This document shows, in pieces, positions 27,114 through 39,421 of a stretch of 64,000 nucleotides of DNA. The notes beneath the pieces are model-generated. The model was not told the origin of the DNA, made no database searches, and saw nothing but the letters and a program-made list of their open reading frames with translations. The stretch covers positions 992,001-1,056,000 of the forward strand of contig JAQSEB010000111.1 of the NCBI GenBank assembly GCA_030063045.1, in the 5' to 3' direction. Origin of the DNA: Pratylenchus scribneri (lineage: Eukaryota; Nematoda; Chromadorea; Rhabditida; Pratylenchidae). Made by a program: the position numbers and the translations under genes. Each line of letters starts with the position of its first letter. Within the stretch, counting starts at the first letter, position 1.

Positions 27114-27991
27114 CCGGATTTTGTTAGGATTCCCCAAATATAAAATAATGATTATGAATTATGATTATGATTAATGAGTGGCTAATGGGGAAATTATTAT
27201 ATGCGACTAATTCCCATGGTGGAATTTCCCCCAAATAGACAAAATCTTGTTCGGAGATAAGAATTTTCTTATCGATTTTGGGCTGAAATAATTGTTGACG
27301 TGAAATTTGGGAGAATGAATGAGTGAAAGTATACTTTGTGAGGTTGACATTGAATGCTCCTCCAATTTTTATTTATTCAATTCTTCAATTCTTCTTTAAA
27401 AATGAAATTTTTGAATCAATAAAAAAAAAATGTGTAAAAATAAATCATTTTGAGACATGTTTGACCATAGGAAAAAGTTAGAATTCGGATTAGGATGTCT
27501 TTTACATTTTTATATTTTAAACAAGGAAGGATATTGTTTATTTTACTACAAAGAATGAATGATTAAACAGCCAAAGTTTATTGACTTTAAAAATTGTGTT
27601 CTAAAACTTTTTATTGAATTGGACCAAATTAAAAATAGAACGATAATTAATTTTCTGAAATTTGCCTACAAAATAGAAAATACGACAATAATCATTAATC
27701 AAGTTCATTTTTTCAAATGTCATTTGTAATTTATTTTATTTGCCTAAAGGTAAATTTACAAAAATTAAAATTGGGAATGGGGAGAGCAGACAAGAAAATG
27801 TACTGTATTAAAAATGCTATGAGATATGAGAAGAAGAGCTATAGTCTATTTTCATTTCTGCGAATTATTGGCATCCATTTCAGTGTATTTTTTCTGGCAA
27901 AAACGCAAAAGATGATTGAGAAGAGTAGAATGCCTTTAATTGAATTAAAATGAATTTTATAAATATTTATTTTACCATACCATTGTCTATT
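27114..27991. other. Intergenic region
   Basis: AT-rich, about 0.9 kb between NHR-C and the Tyr-rich ORF. A 78-codon open frame at 27717-27953 has no supporting features. Nothing else is visible. Confidence 0.4.
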
Positions 27992-28204
27992 CTACCAATG
28001 ATAATGAAGTGGCCAATATCTCTGTTCATAGTGCAGGAAACGATGATTTTCCGGCGGATATTGTGGGTATGGGATGGCATTGTAGCGATAGAAATCTGTG
28101 GGTTTATATCCATACATGATTGAATATACGCTATAATATTCATCGGTTCGATTCTTCCGTGGATATGGCGTATAGGTGTGAATATTCCAATAATTGAGCA
28201 TCAT
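27992..28204 (-). CDS. Small Tyr/Pro-rich hypothetical protein or exon
   Basis: Seventy codons from ATG to TGA with marked composition: about 15 Tyr and 8 Pro, plus several His and Trp (for example PYPQYPPENHRF). That is unlike the noise ORFs around it, so coding is plausible. No signal peptide or known domain is seen. It lies about 500 bp downstream of the galectin-like gene on the same strand, so it could be an exon of that gene or a separate small gene. Confidence 0.4.
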   Translation of the reverse strand: MMLNYWNIHTYTPYPRKNRTDEYYSVYSIMYGYKPTDFYRYNAIPYPQYPPENHRFLHYEQRYWPLHYHW

Positions 28205-28700
28205 TTTGATTGAAGCTGATTGGGATTATTTATTATTGGGATAAGCTAAATATTTTTATTGCTTTAATTTCAAGAAAATTCAAAAATAAATCAGAATTTT
28301 GAAGTAGAAATGTTCAATTCAAAAACATTGAGTTTCACATCGAATATCAAATGTCACTAATAAGAATAAGCTCACATTGAAAAATCGAACTTTGACTTGA
28401 AAAAAAAAGAACAACATTTGTCGCTACTTGACTTTTGTTTTTTCTATCCACTAAAATGTTTAAATAAGCTCTGGATTTAATGGCTAATCGATTAATAAAT
28501 ATTAAAAATATTTTGGTAAAATATTTATTTATATGCCGCATAAATTTCATAGCATCATTCATATATATAAATTAAAAAAAATATCTTCATTCTTTAATAT
28601 AATTTGGTTTTATTTTTATAGTTTGGCTCTTCTGTCAAATTAAATACATTGGATAAGCCATTTATCTGAAATAAAAAATTTAAAATTCCAGATTTGTAAT

Positions 28701-31700
28701 TTATGTAATCGTCATTACATATAAATAATCCCCTGCCCATGTTGGCAAATCCAATTCCACCACATCTGTCATATTTTTATCTTGATTCACTTGGAATGTG
28801 TAGAATAATTTTTCATGAATCACACCAAGACCAATTTGCACCTCAATTTCTGTTTCATTACGCCATGGCCAATTATAAGGGTTTGCTGTACCATGTGATT
28901 CCATTTCCCCATTCTTGTTCTTGTACTATCAAATTTATTATCAAATTATTTAAAACATTAAAAATTTTTACAGAAATTGAACTCTTTATTTCGCCGTTTA
29001 GCATAAAATCAAGTTGAATAAGTGATTCGCCAACTGAAACATGTTAGAAATGATTAATATTAAATATATAGTGAAAATTTTCTAATTCAAGCTTTAATTT
29101 TCTATGCTATGCAAATTTTCAAATTTCGTCCTTTAATATATAAATTAATCAAAAACAAATTATGATGAATAAGTATTTTTTTCTTTGATCTCTTTTCCTT
29201 ATTAATTATATATTATTGTTGATTTGATTCTAAGAAATTAAAGTCTATCAAATTTAACAAACCCCCATAAAGCTCTCGTTGCCATTTGAAATTGCCAATT
29301 CCATCATGATAAATGCCAATTGTGAATGCAATTTTATTATCGTCATCACTTATTTCAATGTTCTCAACATTGTGCTTCCCTTTGATTGAATATGAAAGAT
29401 TTTCATTAATTTGAAATCCATTTTCAAAATGTTTTATGTAAGGCAATTCCCGGTCATTTTGTTTTGTATTAATACGTTTAATATTCCCAATGGGTATAAT
29501 GACATCACCAAAAATCTGCAATTTTTAAAATTAAAAATAAATTAATATAATTTAAAAAGCACATGAGGATGAAATATATAACTTTGTTAAGAAAATAAAA
29601 TTGCTAATATTTGAACATCACCTGCAAATGATCTGCACTCCATGGCGCCATTCTGCATTTTTTTTCCCTTGTTAATGCTGGAAAAAGACTGTCATAACCA
29701 GGATCACAATCTGTTAATTCCATCTTGGCCGATTCATTATTAAACATGACAATAAATTCGGATTTTTCCACTTTTATTATCATTTTAAATCTTTCTCCAG
29801 GTACAAGGTCATGCTGTATTAGCCCAATTTCTTCTTGCCAAAATTTGTCCTTGTTTGGATTCTCTTCTGTGCGATACCAATTATTCAGAAGGAATTTATT
29901 TCGATGAACAATATCCACATTTGTTGAATTAAATATAACTCGAATATACAAAACAATGCTGCCAACTATTTGGGTAAAATAAATATATTTATTCAAATGT
30001 ATATTTAAAAAATTTAAATTCTTTAAAACTTTTTATTAAATATTTATTAGAATTTAGTATTCAATTCAGCAGCAGCAGCAGAAATAAAATTAATATTAAA
30101 AATTAATATTTCTTTTAATTTTCTTTTATTAAGAAATATTTTTTGCACCCACTTTTGCTTTCTTTGTTGATGGAATGATAAACGCCTTCAGGGAATGGAA
30201 TCGGAACATTGTCAATCATGCAATTATCCTCATGAAAACACAAATTTATAATGAATTCCTGAGCATCTTTGGGCACTGTTCCCTCAATCAAAATTTCATC
30301 GCCAAATACCAACAAATCACCCTTCTTTCCATCCCAATAATTCAATTGTTTGATATTTATGGAATAATCCGTTAATTTTTCCTTTAATAATTAATAAATT
30401 TGAATTTAATTTTTAATTAACTTTTTCTTCCGGTGGAGTAATAATTCGCGGCTCTTCGATAAGTTGAGCACCTTGAACCTTTAAAACAAATAAAATAAAA
30501 TTAAATTTTGTATTATTGATGATTTATTCAACCAATATTCTGTTGATTTTCCATAGTGGGTATTTGGTTTTGTCCACCCCAATTTCATCAATAATGGTAT
30601 GATTAAAATATGTGGAAATGCCATATTCCTCCACTGCTTCATTTTCACCAAATTTTCTTGGGGGAATGGTAATTCGCAATTCAAATAATTTTCCGGGTTC
30701 CAATGGATTGTCCTTTTTGATACCTTCTTTATCACGTTTCTATGGAAAAAAAAGATACCTAATTAATTAATATTTTATAAATTTACCATTCCTGGCACAA
30801 CATTAATTTTTTCAATTGAATGAGAATTTGTTTTAATAGCCAAAATGCTTTCACCAACTTAAATTAAAATAAATAAAAAATATTCAGCTTATTGATTGTT
30901 TTTACCAGTATAAAAATGATCAGATGAATGTAGATTGCCAACATATTCTGAATTTGTATTGTAAAGGAATTTATTATTCACTCCATCCTCATCAATTTGT
31001 TTGGGCATAATTGCGCGCAAAATAATCTCCTCATTCCCCTTCATTTCCTTTGCCAATTTGTGCACATGAACCATTCCGTATTTTGGCAGGTCCTATGGAA
31101 AAAATATGTAAATTATTTTAATTCTTTTTAAATTGACCTTCACATCAAATTGGGCGACTGGCGGTTCAGCAAGAAGAAATTGAAGTTTTTCTAACTTTAA
31201 ATAGGGGAAAAACATAAAAATAGCAAGTATTTATTAAATATTCACCTTTATTATATTCACTCCAATTTCATGAAACCAATTTTTAAGCCAAAAATCCTGC
31301 ACAATCCATCCTTCACCATTCAAACCAATGCTCAAATTGTATTCATTTTGTTGGATTTGAAAAGTGAATCTTCCATCTTTTCCATTTCCAATCCCATCAA
31401 AATTATAATTTTCCTTTCTGTCAAACTGAATAAAAATTATATTTTATTCCAATTCCAATTATGAAGCAAACATTTTCCAATTCAATTTTCGGCTCTTTAC
31501 CCAATTTAATTGTGATATTCAACAAATCTCCATAATCTTAAGATTTTCATTTCATTTTTACCTAATTATACTGTATAAGATTACTGTATATTTGCCATTT
31601 TTTGACTGGATCAATTGTTTTTGCCCAATACATTTCCAATTGATCATCGATTATTGCACCAACTAAATTTGCAATAAATTCACATTTTATTAATTTTCCC

Positions 31701-32948
31701 ATTTATTACCATATTTTGACCATGTTTCCTGGGTCCATCTATGGTAAAGAATAATTTCAACTTGTGTTAATGTATTCTCTGCCAATTTTAAACTAATATT
31801 CAACATTTTGCCTTTCCCCAATGGATTCGGAAGTTCAATATAATTTTTTTGCTTATCTTCCGGACATTCTGCTCTTTTATCAATTTCACCCCATTCAAGC
31901 AGTTTTTCTTCTGATGGATTTGGCAAAAACTGAAAAAATTACAAAAAAATCTGGAATTAATTTTTTAAATATTTTAATATTATAAAAATGAAAAGATTTT
32001 TTCCTCGAAACATTTGGAAATTGAAGAAAATAAAAACATTTTTGTAATATTTTCTGCTAATATTATCCGGTTCAATCCCATTTTTGTAAAAATTTACCCA
32101 AGCTTTCATTGTACAATCGCAGGATCGGAAGACATAAATTCCGAGTGTTTCACCGCTTGAAGGAAGCAAATCCATGCCAAGTGCCCAAAGCCCCAAAAAA
32201 TCATCAAAATAGGCACCCTCATTAATTTGTCCCGTAAAATTGCTATAAAGGTCCATTTCTCCGGCATTGATTTGATCAATTCCCAAATTGCCATCATTCA
32301 CTGCAAATTCAATATTCCCCTTTTATTTTGGCCCCAATAAAAACTTTTCAATTTTGTGGGTGTCCCCAATTCCAATGTAAATTCACCACCATCAAAATAA
32401 TATCTTCAAATTAAAATTATTATTTTTTAATTAATTTAAATTTCAACTTTTCCCCGGTCAATGACAATTCCATTTTAATATTTCTTCCCAAATCACTGCT
32501 CCCTTCCAGCATAATTCCATTCCATATTTCTCCATTTTTGCCTTTCAAATTCATTTTTTCTTCGCATTTTTCACGGATTTTTGTGCCATTTTTCCGTTGT
32601 CCAATTTTGTATCTTTTCGTCATTTTCCCTTCAACATTTAATTTGCTCAAATAACAAATTAAAAGGCTAAAATAATTAAAAATATTATAAATTAAAATTA
32701 ATATGCCCACCCATCCGGTTTGCAAAATCCTTCGGTCCATTTGAAGTGAAATCCAACGGTGGATCCATTTCCATTCTTCTTTTGGGCCAAAGGAATTCTA
32801 ATTTGATTCTTTTCATTTGGCAAATTTGTCAGTAAACTTTAAAATTATATTTAAATGAGGAATTTGAAACTTACATTTCCCCAGCATTTTCGACCTTTGA
32901 AAATGCCAAAAATAAGATGGTCAAAATGATGAAATAAATTGATTGCAT
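28701..32948 (-). CDS. Secreted multi-block galectin-like protein
   Basis: Starts with a signal peptide (MQSIYFIILTILFLAFSKVE) at 32948 and runs through about 18 short exons to 28701 (ending YLYVMTIT). The clearest galectin-type fold is at 30345-29470. It reads LVFGDEILIEGTVPKDAQEF (strand pair, as in G-x-I-x-I-x-G-x-V-P), LYIRVIFNSTNVDIVHRN, NWYRTEENP, PGERFKMIIKVEKSEFIVMF and WSADHLQVIFGDV. Partial repeats of the same pattern occur upstream (PGKLFELRITI ... YPLWKINRILV near 30735-30530; also around 31440-31260 and 32300-31980) and downstream (29470-29210, 28900-28701). The canonical sugar-binding H-x-N-x-R and W-x-x-E-x-R residues are degenerate: the first site reads LYIRVIF and the second WYRTEEN. 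Galactoside binding is therefore doubtful. Known nematode galectins act extracellularly on glycans. Exon joins are approximate. Confidence 0.6.
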
Positions 32949-33294
32949 TTTAATAAATGAGTAAAATTAAATAGTAAAAAATAATAATTTAAAAGGAAAA
33001 TATGAGTGAAATAAATTGAATAAAAATGAATTGCATATTTTTTTTAGAATGGAGATGAGGCACCGAATTCATTTTCTCTCTATTTTGTTGCTGATTCACC
33101 AATACTTATTCACAGAGAAATTCATATGACCAAAATTTATTTAATTTAAATAAAATGATTTTAATTTAATATATTTATTAACAGACAAAATTAGGCAAAA
33201 ATTATTTTGGCATATATAAAATTTCGGAATTTATTATTATCACAAATTCAACGGATGCCAATAGATTAAGTATTTTCGAATATTTCTTCATATT

Positions 33295-36200
33295 TCATTT
33301 TGTGAGTTTGCTTTCCGTTTCCCAAACTTCGCAATGTTTCTCCGGTCCATAAACGGTGCCAACAGGGCAATTGAAAGCGGCACGGAAAGCGGGGAAATTC
33401 TGAATGGAGCCAAGGACACGATATTTGCTTGGAGAATGCGGGTCAATCAACAATTGCTTTTTCAAGTCACGTTCACCGTCACGTTGGCACCATCCCTAAA
33501 ATTGCAAAGGAATTAGATATTTGATAGAAATTTTAGTTCATTTATATGGCCTTTAAACTATTTTTGTAATTATTTTATTATTATTTATTCATTTGTGAAT
33601 TAAAGAAAATTTACTAAAATAAATTTCAATTTCCAATTAATTTTGTAAATTTTTTCCCTTACCTGCGCAAAACTAAGGAAGAATAGTTGATCATGGGTGA
33701 ACATTTTAAGGCGATCATCAGGCAACCGTGGATCGGGTCCATTTAGACCCAAATGCGTTCGAAATGCTTTGAATGATGCTCGAAGTCCTGTGCCCAAAAT
33801 AATTAAAATATTAATTTCTCAATCAATTTTTACCTCCATTGTCGGCAATATTCTCGCCTTGTGTCATATTCCCATCAATTGTGAGGTCTTTGATCGGTTC
33901 AAATTGATTATATTCATTCACAACACATTTGGCCATTTGGTCGAATCCATTCTCGCTGTCCTTGTCCATCCACCTTTTGAGCACTCCAGTCCCATCCCAT
34001 TGGATTCCTTGATCATCTACAAACAAATTAAAGGATTATTCTTTATTAGATTTTATGCTTAAATACTAAGTCATATAATTAATTTTAATTTAAATTTAAA
34101 AATATGAATATTCAAGATAAAATCGAATTCTTTTATCGACAAATCAGTTTTTGTTGGATAACTTTTTAATGCCTGATTTTAGACTATATAATTTTTTTAA
34201 TATTCGATAGAGCTCTTCGAGACACATCGATTGGGTTATATATTGTCGAGGTTTAAATCAAAAGACAAAAACTAAAATTTTATCTAAACGGTTTAATACA
34301 TTTTAATTTTAGTCAAACCATAACATCAATAAATCAAACGCAGAAATCGATGAGCTCTATTTAATTGGTATAAGGTTTATATGTCTAGGATCAAACATAA
34401 AAAAGTTATCCAGTAAAAACTGATTTGTCGACAAAATATCATACACATTTTCAAGTATTGATCTAATTCTCATTACTTTCAGAATTTAAAGGTTCACAGG
34501 CAAAAAAATGAAAAAAATTATAAAAATTTAATTTTATAAATATACCAAATCCATGGGTGAGTTCATGTCCGGCAATTAATCCAATTCCACCAAAATTTAC
34601 GGATGCAGGGAAATTTGGATCATAGAAAGGCGGTTCCAAAATGCCCAGAGGAAATGTGATTGAATTCAATTCAGGCTTAAAGGAAATTAAATTAAAATAA
34701 AATCAGATTTGTAATCCAACCTGATACCAGGCATTCACAATGCTCGGCGAACTTGAAAAATCACTTCGATCCGTGTCCTTGGCCAAGAATAATTCGTTGA
34801 ATAAAATATCTTGCTGATATTTTTGCAACAAATCAACCTTAAATATAAATTATTTATTATTTGATATTGTTTGTCAATGCCAATTATGCCTAAAAGCGAC
34901 TTTCCTATTTTTCTACTGTACTCCCAATTTTTGCCTAATCCCTGGTCACCTATCAATCAAATATTGCCCCAATCTGCCTTTTTTAAAAGCCACTATTTTT
35001 CCTCTCCTATAATGCTTTTCGCCCTTTACATTTTTATCACGTTTTCTGTACAATAAATAAAGAATAATTTATAGTCGAGTTACACTTTTCTCTTTCCCAT
35101 TCATCGGGCCACTGATGAGGGCTTAGGCCTCCATCCTCCGATTGAGGCCCGGGGAGCCTACGCCCCTTGGACCCTCTCGCCCAAACCATTTAGCCTTAGA
35201 TTAAGACTAATATGGGTGCTCAATCGTGGATCAAAAAGGGATTCGGGACAAAAGGAATAAATGGGCATAAAAAGTGGCGGGTACAGTAGGAAGTCCTTAG
35301 TTAGGCATTGTTGGCGTTGAAAGTATTATTAAATTTAAATAATTAATAATATTCAATTATTAATTATTATTCAAATTTTGCTTTAATTCTAATTATAATT
35401 GAATTATTCCATCTATAATTAATTTATATTCTACCATTTGTGTATATGTCATTTCATTTTTCCATTGCGATTGCAAATCTTTATAATATTCAGTCAATAA
35501 TTCATCATTTTCCACCAATTCTGGCCATCCAGCATTTGTTATTAAATTGTCTATTTTACTATATGCTGCCATTTTCGTCGTTTCACTCATCCAATCCAAT
35601 TGAGACAACATCGACTAAAAATAGCAATGCCAATTTATTTTTGGGATATTCACAAACTCGAAATGCGTCCAAAACTGAGGCAACCATCGACCGAATATTA
35701 GTTCGTAATTTTTGCCTTTCTTCCTTTTTCGGGAATTTTGCATCCAAATAAGCCCTTCCATTGGCCCAAGGGAATAGATTGGCATTTTCAAGGGCACATT
35801 TTCCCATAATCAACTGTTCCGGTGTGGTGAACATTCGTTCCAAATCGAAATCCATTGGTGGAATATTTACGGATAATAATGGAATTCGCCTTGGCAATCG
35901 GGGAAGACCCAAACGGAAATTTATTACCGCCGGAATTTTGTTCAATTTAACTTTTGTTGGTAAATATTGAATGTTGGCGGACAAAAGTCGATAGAAAAAA
36001 TAATTGAAAATTGTGCGAGGTTGGACCTGAAAATGTTGTTTTGACCATTTTATTATTTCCATGTCCAAATATTTGTGGCATACATTCATTTTTGGATTAT
36101 TAAACGAACTCATTTTGGCTTATAATTTGACGATTCTAATATGTTTCACTAAAAAAAGTCGTTTATGCGATTTTATCCAAACCAGTTTCGGTAATTTTTA

Positions 36201-38389
36201 AAGATTAAACCAAAAAACCAGTGATTTTTTCGTGACCTGTTGGAAAACCCTTAAAATAAGTTTCAAAAATTTTTTAATGGATAGACAAATTTTCGGTGAA
36301 GCACCAAACATTTAATCTCCGAAAGTAATTAGATTTAATCTTTCATAGTCTTTCTCATTATGACTTTGTCAGGGTTGAAAATGTAATCCATTATTTTGCC
36401 AATTGCTGATGGCTCCTTGACCATGAAATTGTCCACCCTTCTCTTATTATCCACATCTTTGGGTATTGAATTTCGAACGAGTTCCTCAAAATTTAAATGT
36501 GCCGAAATTCCCTTGGCTTCCTTGTCATTGAATACTATAAAAACAAGATAAATGAATTATAATAAATCATTCAATTAATATTTTCCCACCATTGTACATT
36601 GGCTCATATTTTCTTCGTTCATATTCTCGTCTATTCAAATTTGCCCCAATTTGGTGTTCCATATCGAGTATTTCCTTTGCATCTTCCTCAATTTTTGCCC
36701 TTTCCAATTTGATGCCTTTAAATTCGGCATAGCTCAATAAAGTTTCGACCATATTTTCCAACATTCCCTTCTCTAAATTGTCATCCCAAATTCGGGTATA
36801 ATATGCTTCTTGGAAGGAAAGTGTGGCCTAAAAATTAATTAAATTATTATGAAGCCATTTCCTAATTTGACTTGATCAAATGCGAGAATATACGGTTGCT
36901 GTTGACTGTGTGGATTTTGCCAATTTGTTTCAATTGTTGTTGTCAAAAATGTGGGCAAATTTTCTTCATTATTCAAATAGGCCACCACTGCAGAGAATGT
37001 TGCCGCATTCGGATAATGGACTTCCTTTTAAAGGAATAAAATTATAAATGAACAAAAAGCATTGAAAAATTTATTTAACAAAAAAAATTGTCAAAAATAT
37101 AATAATTCATTAAAAAATAAGCCTAAAGTAAAAAATTGTAAAGAGGAAAAAAAGTCTAATAAAATAGGTGAAATATTTTATACATGCCCATTGGCCATGG
37201 CTATTATATTTTTTATATCCCAATTCTTCATCGATGCCTTTTAATTGTCTTACTGAATTTGGATGGAGCAATGGGAAATGCACTTTCAACAAATCTTCCA
37301 ACTTTGTCATTTTATCCTCCAACCATTCGCCATTTCCCACTTCCTTGTCCCAATCCTTTTTTGCTTCAACACATTTTGCGAATAATTGTCCGGCTTGTTT
37401 GACAGGGGATGGAAGCTGTAAATTAATACAAAAAATATGAAAATGGAATATTGGATATTATTGCCTTTTCCTCCTTCATATAGGCTTCATTTTTGAATTG
37501 ATTAATTACGACCATCAAATTTTTGAATTGGATTTCCTCAAAACTCATATTCCCCTTGAAGTTTCCGCATGAATATTCATAAAAATTATCGCATGGATTT
37601 TTGGTAAAGTCCATCGAATTTTTAAGTCGATTCGCAAAATTGGAATATGCCTGTAAATTTATTAAATTAAAAAATAAATTTTCCTCCGACTTTATATTTT
37701 GCGTGATCCTCTGGCTTGACAGTGGCCGGCGATGGAATATTCAAAGGATTTTCGTCCAACTTTTTTGCCTGCTCCTCCTTTCTTTCAATTTGATTGACAC
37801 GCACAAGGGTGATAGCGCTGATTACTTTAAAAAGGTGGAAGAAGTTAATTTGAAATTATTTTGTCCAAAATATTCCATTAATAGAATAATTTTACTTTTT
37901 ATTTCATTAAAATATTTTATTGATATGCCCTAATAAATTTTCCACTAAATTCTTTAAGAATCTAATGGGTTCTGAATACCGTATAATTTCTTTTAATTTT
38001 TCAACTTCTAATAATTCCTCAACCTCGATTTTGAGGGCTCATAGCAGATTAAACAAAAAAATTTTTTCCTTCTTAATTCTCTTAAAGATCTACAAAATCC
38101 GGCATAATTATAGTTCAAAAATATCCACAAATTAAGGAGTTAATCTTAATTTTTCCAATTTTTGATGAAATAATTCCCCATGGGGAATAAAAGAAATTAT
38201 AAGTTAATTATGAAAATGATTCTTTTAATAATCTTTCATTTTTTGGAATTTTTTTTTCAATTTTCATCAAATTCCAAATTTCGAACCAAGAATTGATGCC
38301 ATCAACAAAACACTGAAGAATACAAGGCCGCTGGTCAATTTGGCGAAAAATGTCATTCTTCTTGCCAATGGCGTATTCAGGTCGCCCAT
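33295..38389 (-). CDS. Neprilysin-like zinc metallopeptidase, M13 family
   Basis: Type II membrane peptidase that in known members cleaves extracellular peptides. It starts [15 protein letters not shown] at 38389, followed by a hydrophobic anchor. The hallmark [12 protein letters not shown] lies near 37600-37560. Middle exons near 37410-36360 form the helical M13_N domain. Exons near 36030-35400 continue it ([17 protein letters not shown]). The catalytic part reads [15 protein letters not shown], then [11 protein letters not shown] with zinc site HELTH near 34560. [11 protein letters not shown] near 33850 supplies the third zinc ligand and catalytic Asp. The C-terminus has [12 protein letters not shown] and KHCEVW, the conserved CxVW, extended here by a short ETESKLTK tail. 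All key residues are present, so it should be active. Introns hold two MITEs (34138-34434, 37975-38210) and a dispersed repeat (35089-35290). The galectin-like gene begins about 350 bp downstream on the same strand. Confidence 0.85.
34138..34434. mobile_element. MITE family Q, copy 1 (neprilysin intron)
   Basis: Ends TCGACAAATCAGTTTTTGTT then GGATAACTTTTT, with the inverse of AAAAAGTTATCCAGTAAAAA then CTGATTTGTCGAC, about 33 bp each. Inner parts also pair (CGATAGAGCTCTTC against ATCGATGAGCTCTA), so the whole element can fold back. No coding sequence. Confidence 0.75.
35089..35290. repeat. GC-richer dispersed repeat, copy 2 (neprilysin intron)
   Basis: Begins CCCATTCATCGGGCCACTG and runs through GGAGCCTACGCCCCTTGGAC, CTCTCGCCCAAACC and GATTAAGACTAATA. 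It matches 3385-3530. The flanking TTTTCTCTTTCCCATTC and the later AATAAATGGGCATAAAAAG may be remnants of inverted ends. Confidence 0.5.
37975..38210. mobile_element. MITE family P, copy 2 (neprilysin intron)
   Basis: Left end AATACCGTATAATTTCTTTT; right end is the inverse of AAAAGAAATTATAAGTTAAT. The interior has ATCCGGCATAATTATAGTTC, ATATCCACAAATTAA and CCCCATGGGGAAT, also found at 43580-43690. Confidence 0.7.
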
Positions 38390-38885
38390 TTTTAATTTTA
38401 TTTAAGAGCAGGCGAAATAAAAATTTGAAATGTCCAAATCAGTTAGGTCGAATGGTGGGTATTATAAATGAATGAATGAATTTATTATTATAAAATGTAG
38501 AAAAAAGGAAGAAGAAGCCAAACCCATTCAATTCAATCAGTCCCATCATCGTCCATTTTGAACAAAAATTGCGATAAGAAAGTGAGAATTGTAAATGTTA
38601 TGTGTTTCCGTTTTCCGGGTATTGGACGCTAATTCAATTCAAAAATGAATGGAATGGGTAAAGCACAATTTCCCCTCAATTCAATTGTCAATTGGCCCAT
38701 CCTTTTGTCACAATTCCAAACCGGAACAGTGTCAAAATTTGAAATGAATAATTTTAATTCATGATTCATGAATTAGGAACAAAAGAAGGATAGAATTTCA
38801 AATAAAATTTGTATTTTTTATTTTGATTTTTAAAATAAGGAAAATATTTTTTATACCACTCTAATTATTTTAAATGCCCCCAAAA

Positions 38886-39216
38886 ATATTTTTTACAACC
38901 AATACAGTTTTTGACTACTAATAAATCAGAATCTGGTTTTAGACCATACAAACTTATACCATTTTGTAGATTTCATCGGGACACGTCGATTGGTATATAT
39001 AATTTGTCAATTTTGGCCCAAAATTAAAGTGTTAAACCGTTTAAATGCTATTTTGGTTTTTGGTTTTAAACTCCTTAATTTAGGGACAAACTATGACAAA
39101 TTATATACCAATCGACGCGTCTCGATGAGATCTACAAATTGGTTTAAGATTTTGTAGGGTCTAAACAGATTTCTGATTTATTAGAAGTCAAAAACTGTTT
39201 TATTGGTAAAAAATAA
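38886..39216. mobile_element. Long-armed inverted-repeat element, family Q-like
   Basis: Left arm contains ATTTTTTAC, CAGTTTTTGACTACTAATAA, ATCGGGACACGTCGATTGGT and ATATATAATTTGTC. The right arm carries their inverse: GACAAATTATATACCAATCG, ACGCGTCTCGATGAG and TTATTAGAAGTCAAAAACTG. Arms are about 140 bp with modest divergence. It is absent from the homologous position of the second duplicated unit. Confidence 0.75.
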
Positions 39217-39421
39217 TTTTGATGGTAAAAAAATAGTAATCTTTAAAATAATATTAATATTTATTTATTAAATTTTATATTAGAATTTATATTTAAGACA
39301 ACAATAAATTAACAATTAAATTGAATTCAAATATTATATTTAAAATTGAAAAATGAAAATTACATTCTCAAAATGTTTAAATTAAATTTCACATAAAATA
39401 ACATTTTTATCAATAAATGTA

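Noticed and set aside
28130..28170. GGTTCGATTC resembling a tRNA T-loop
   Set aside because: No acceptor stem, D-arm or anticodon arm could be paired around it, and it lies in the Tyr-rich ORF.
28701..38389. Neprilysin, galectin-like and Tyr-rich genes as an operon
   Set aside because: They are on the same strand with gaps of about 350 and 500 bp, but no trans-splice or polypyrimidine evidence could be read, so co-transcription is not claimed.
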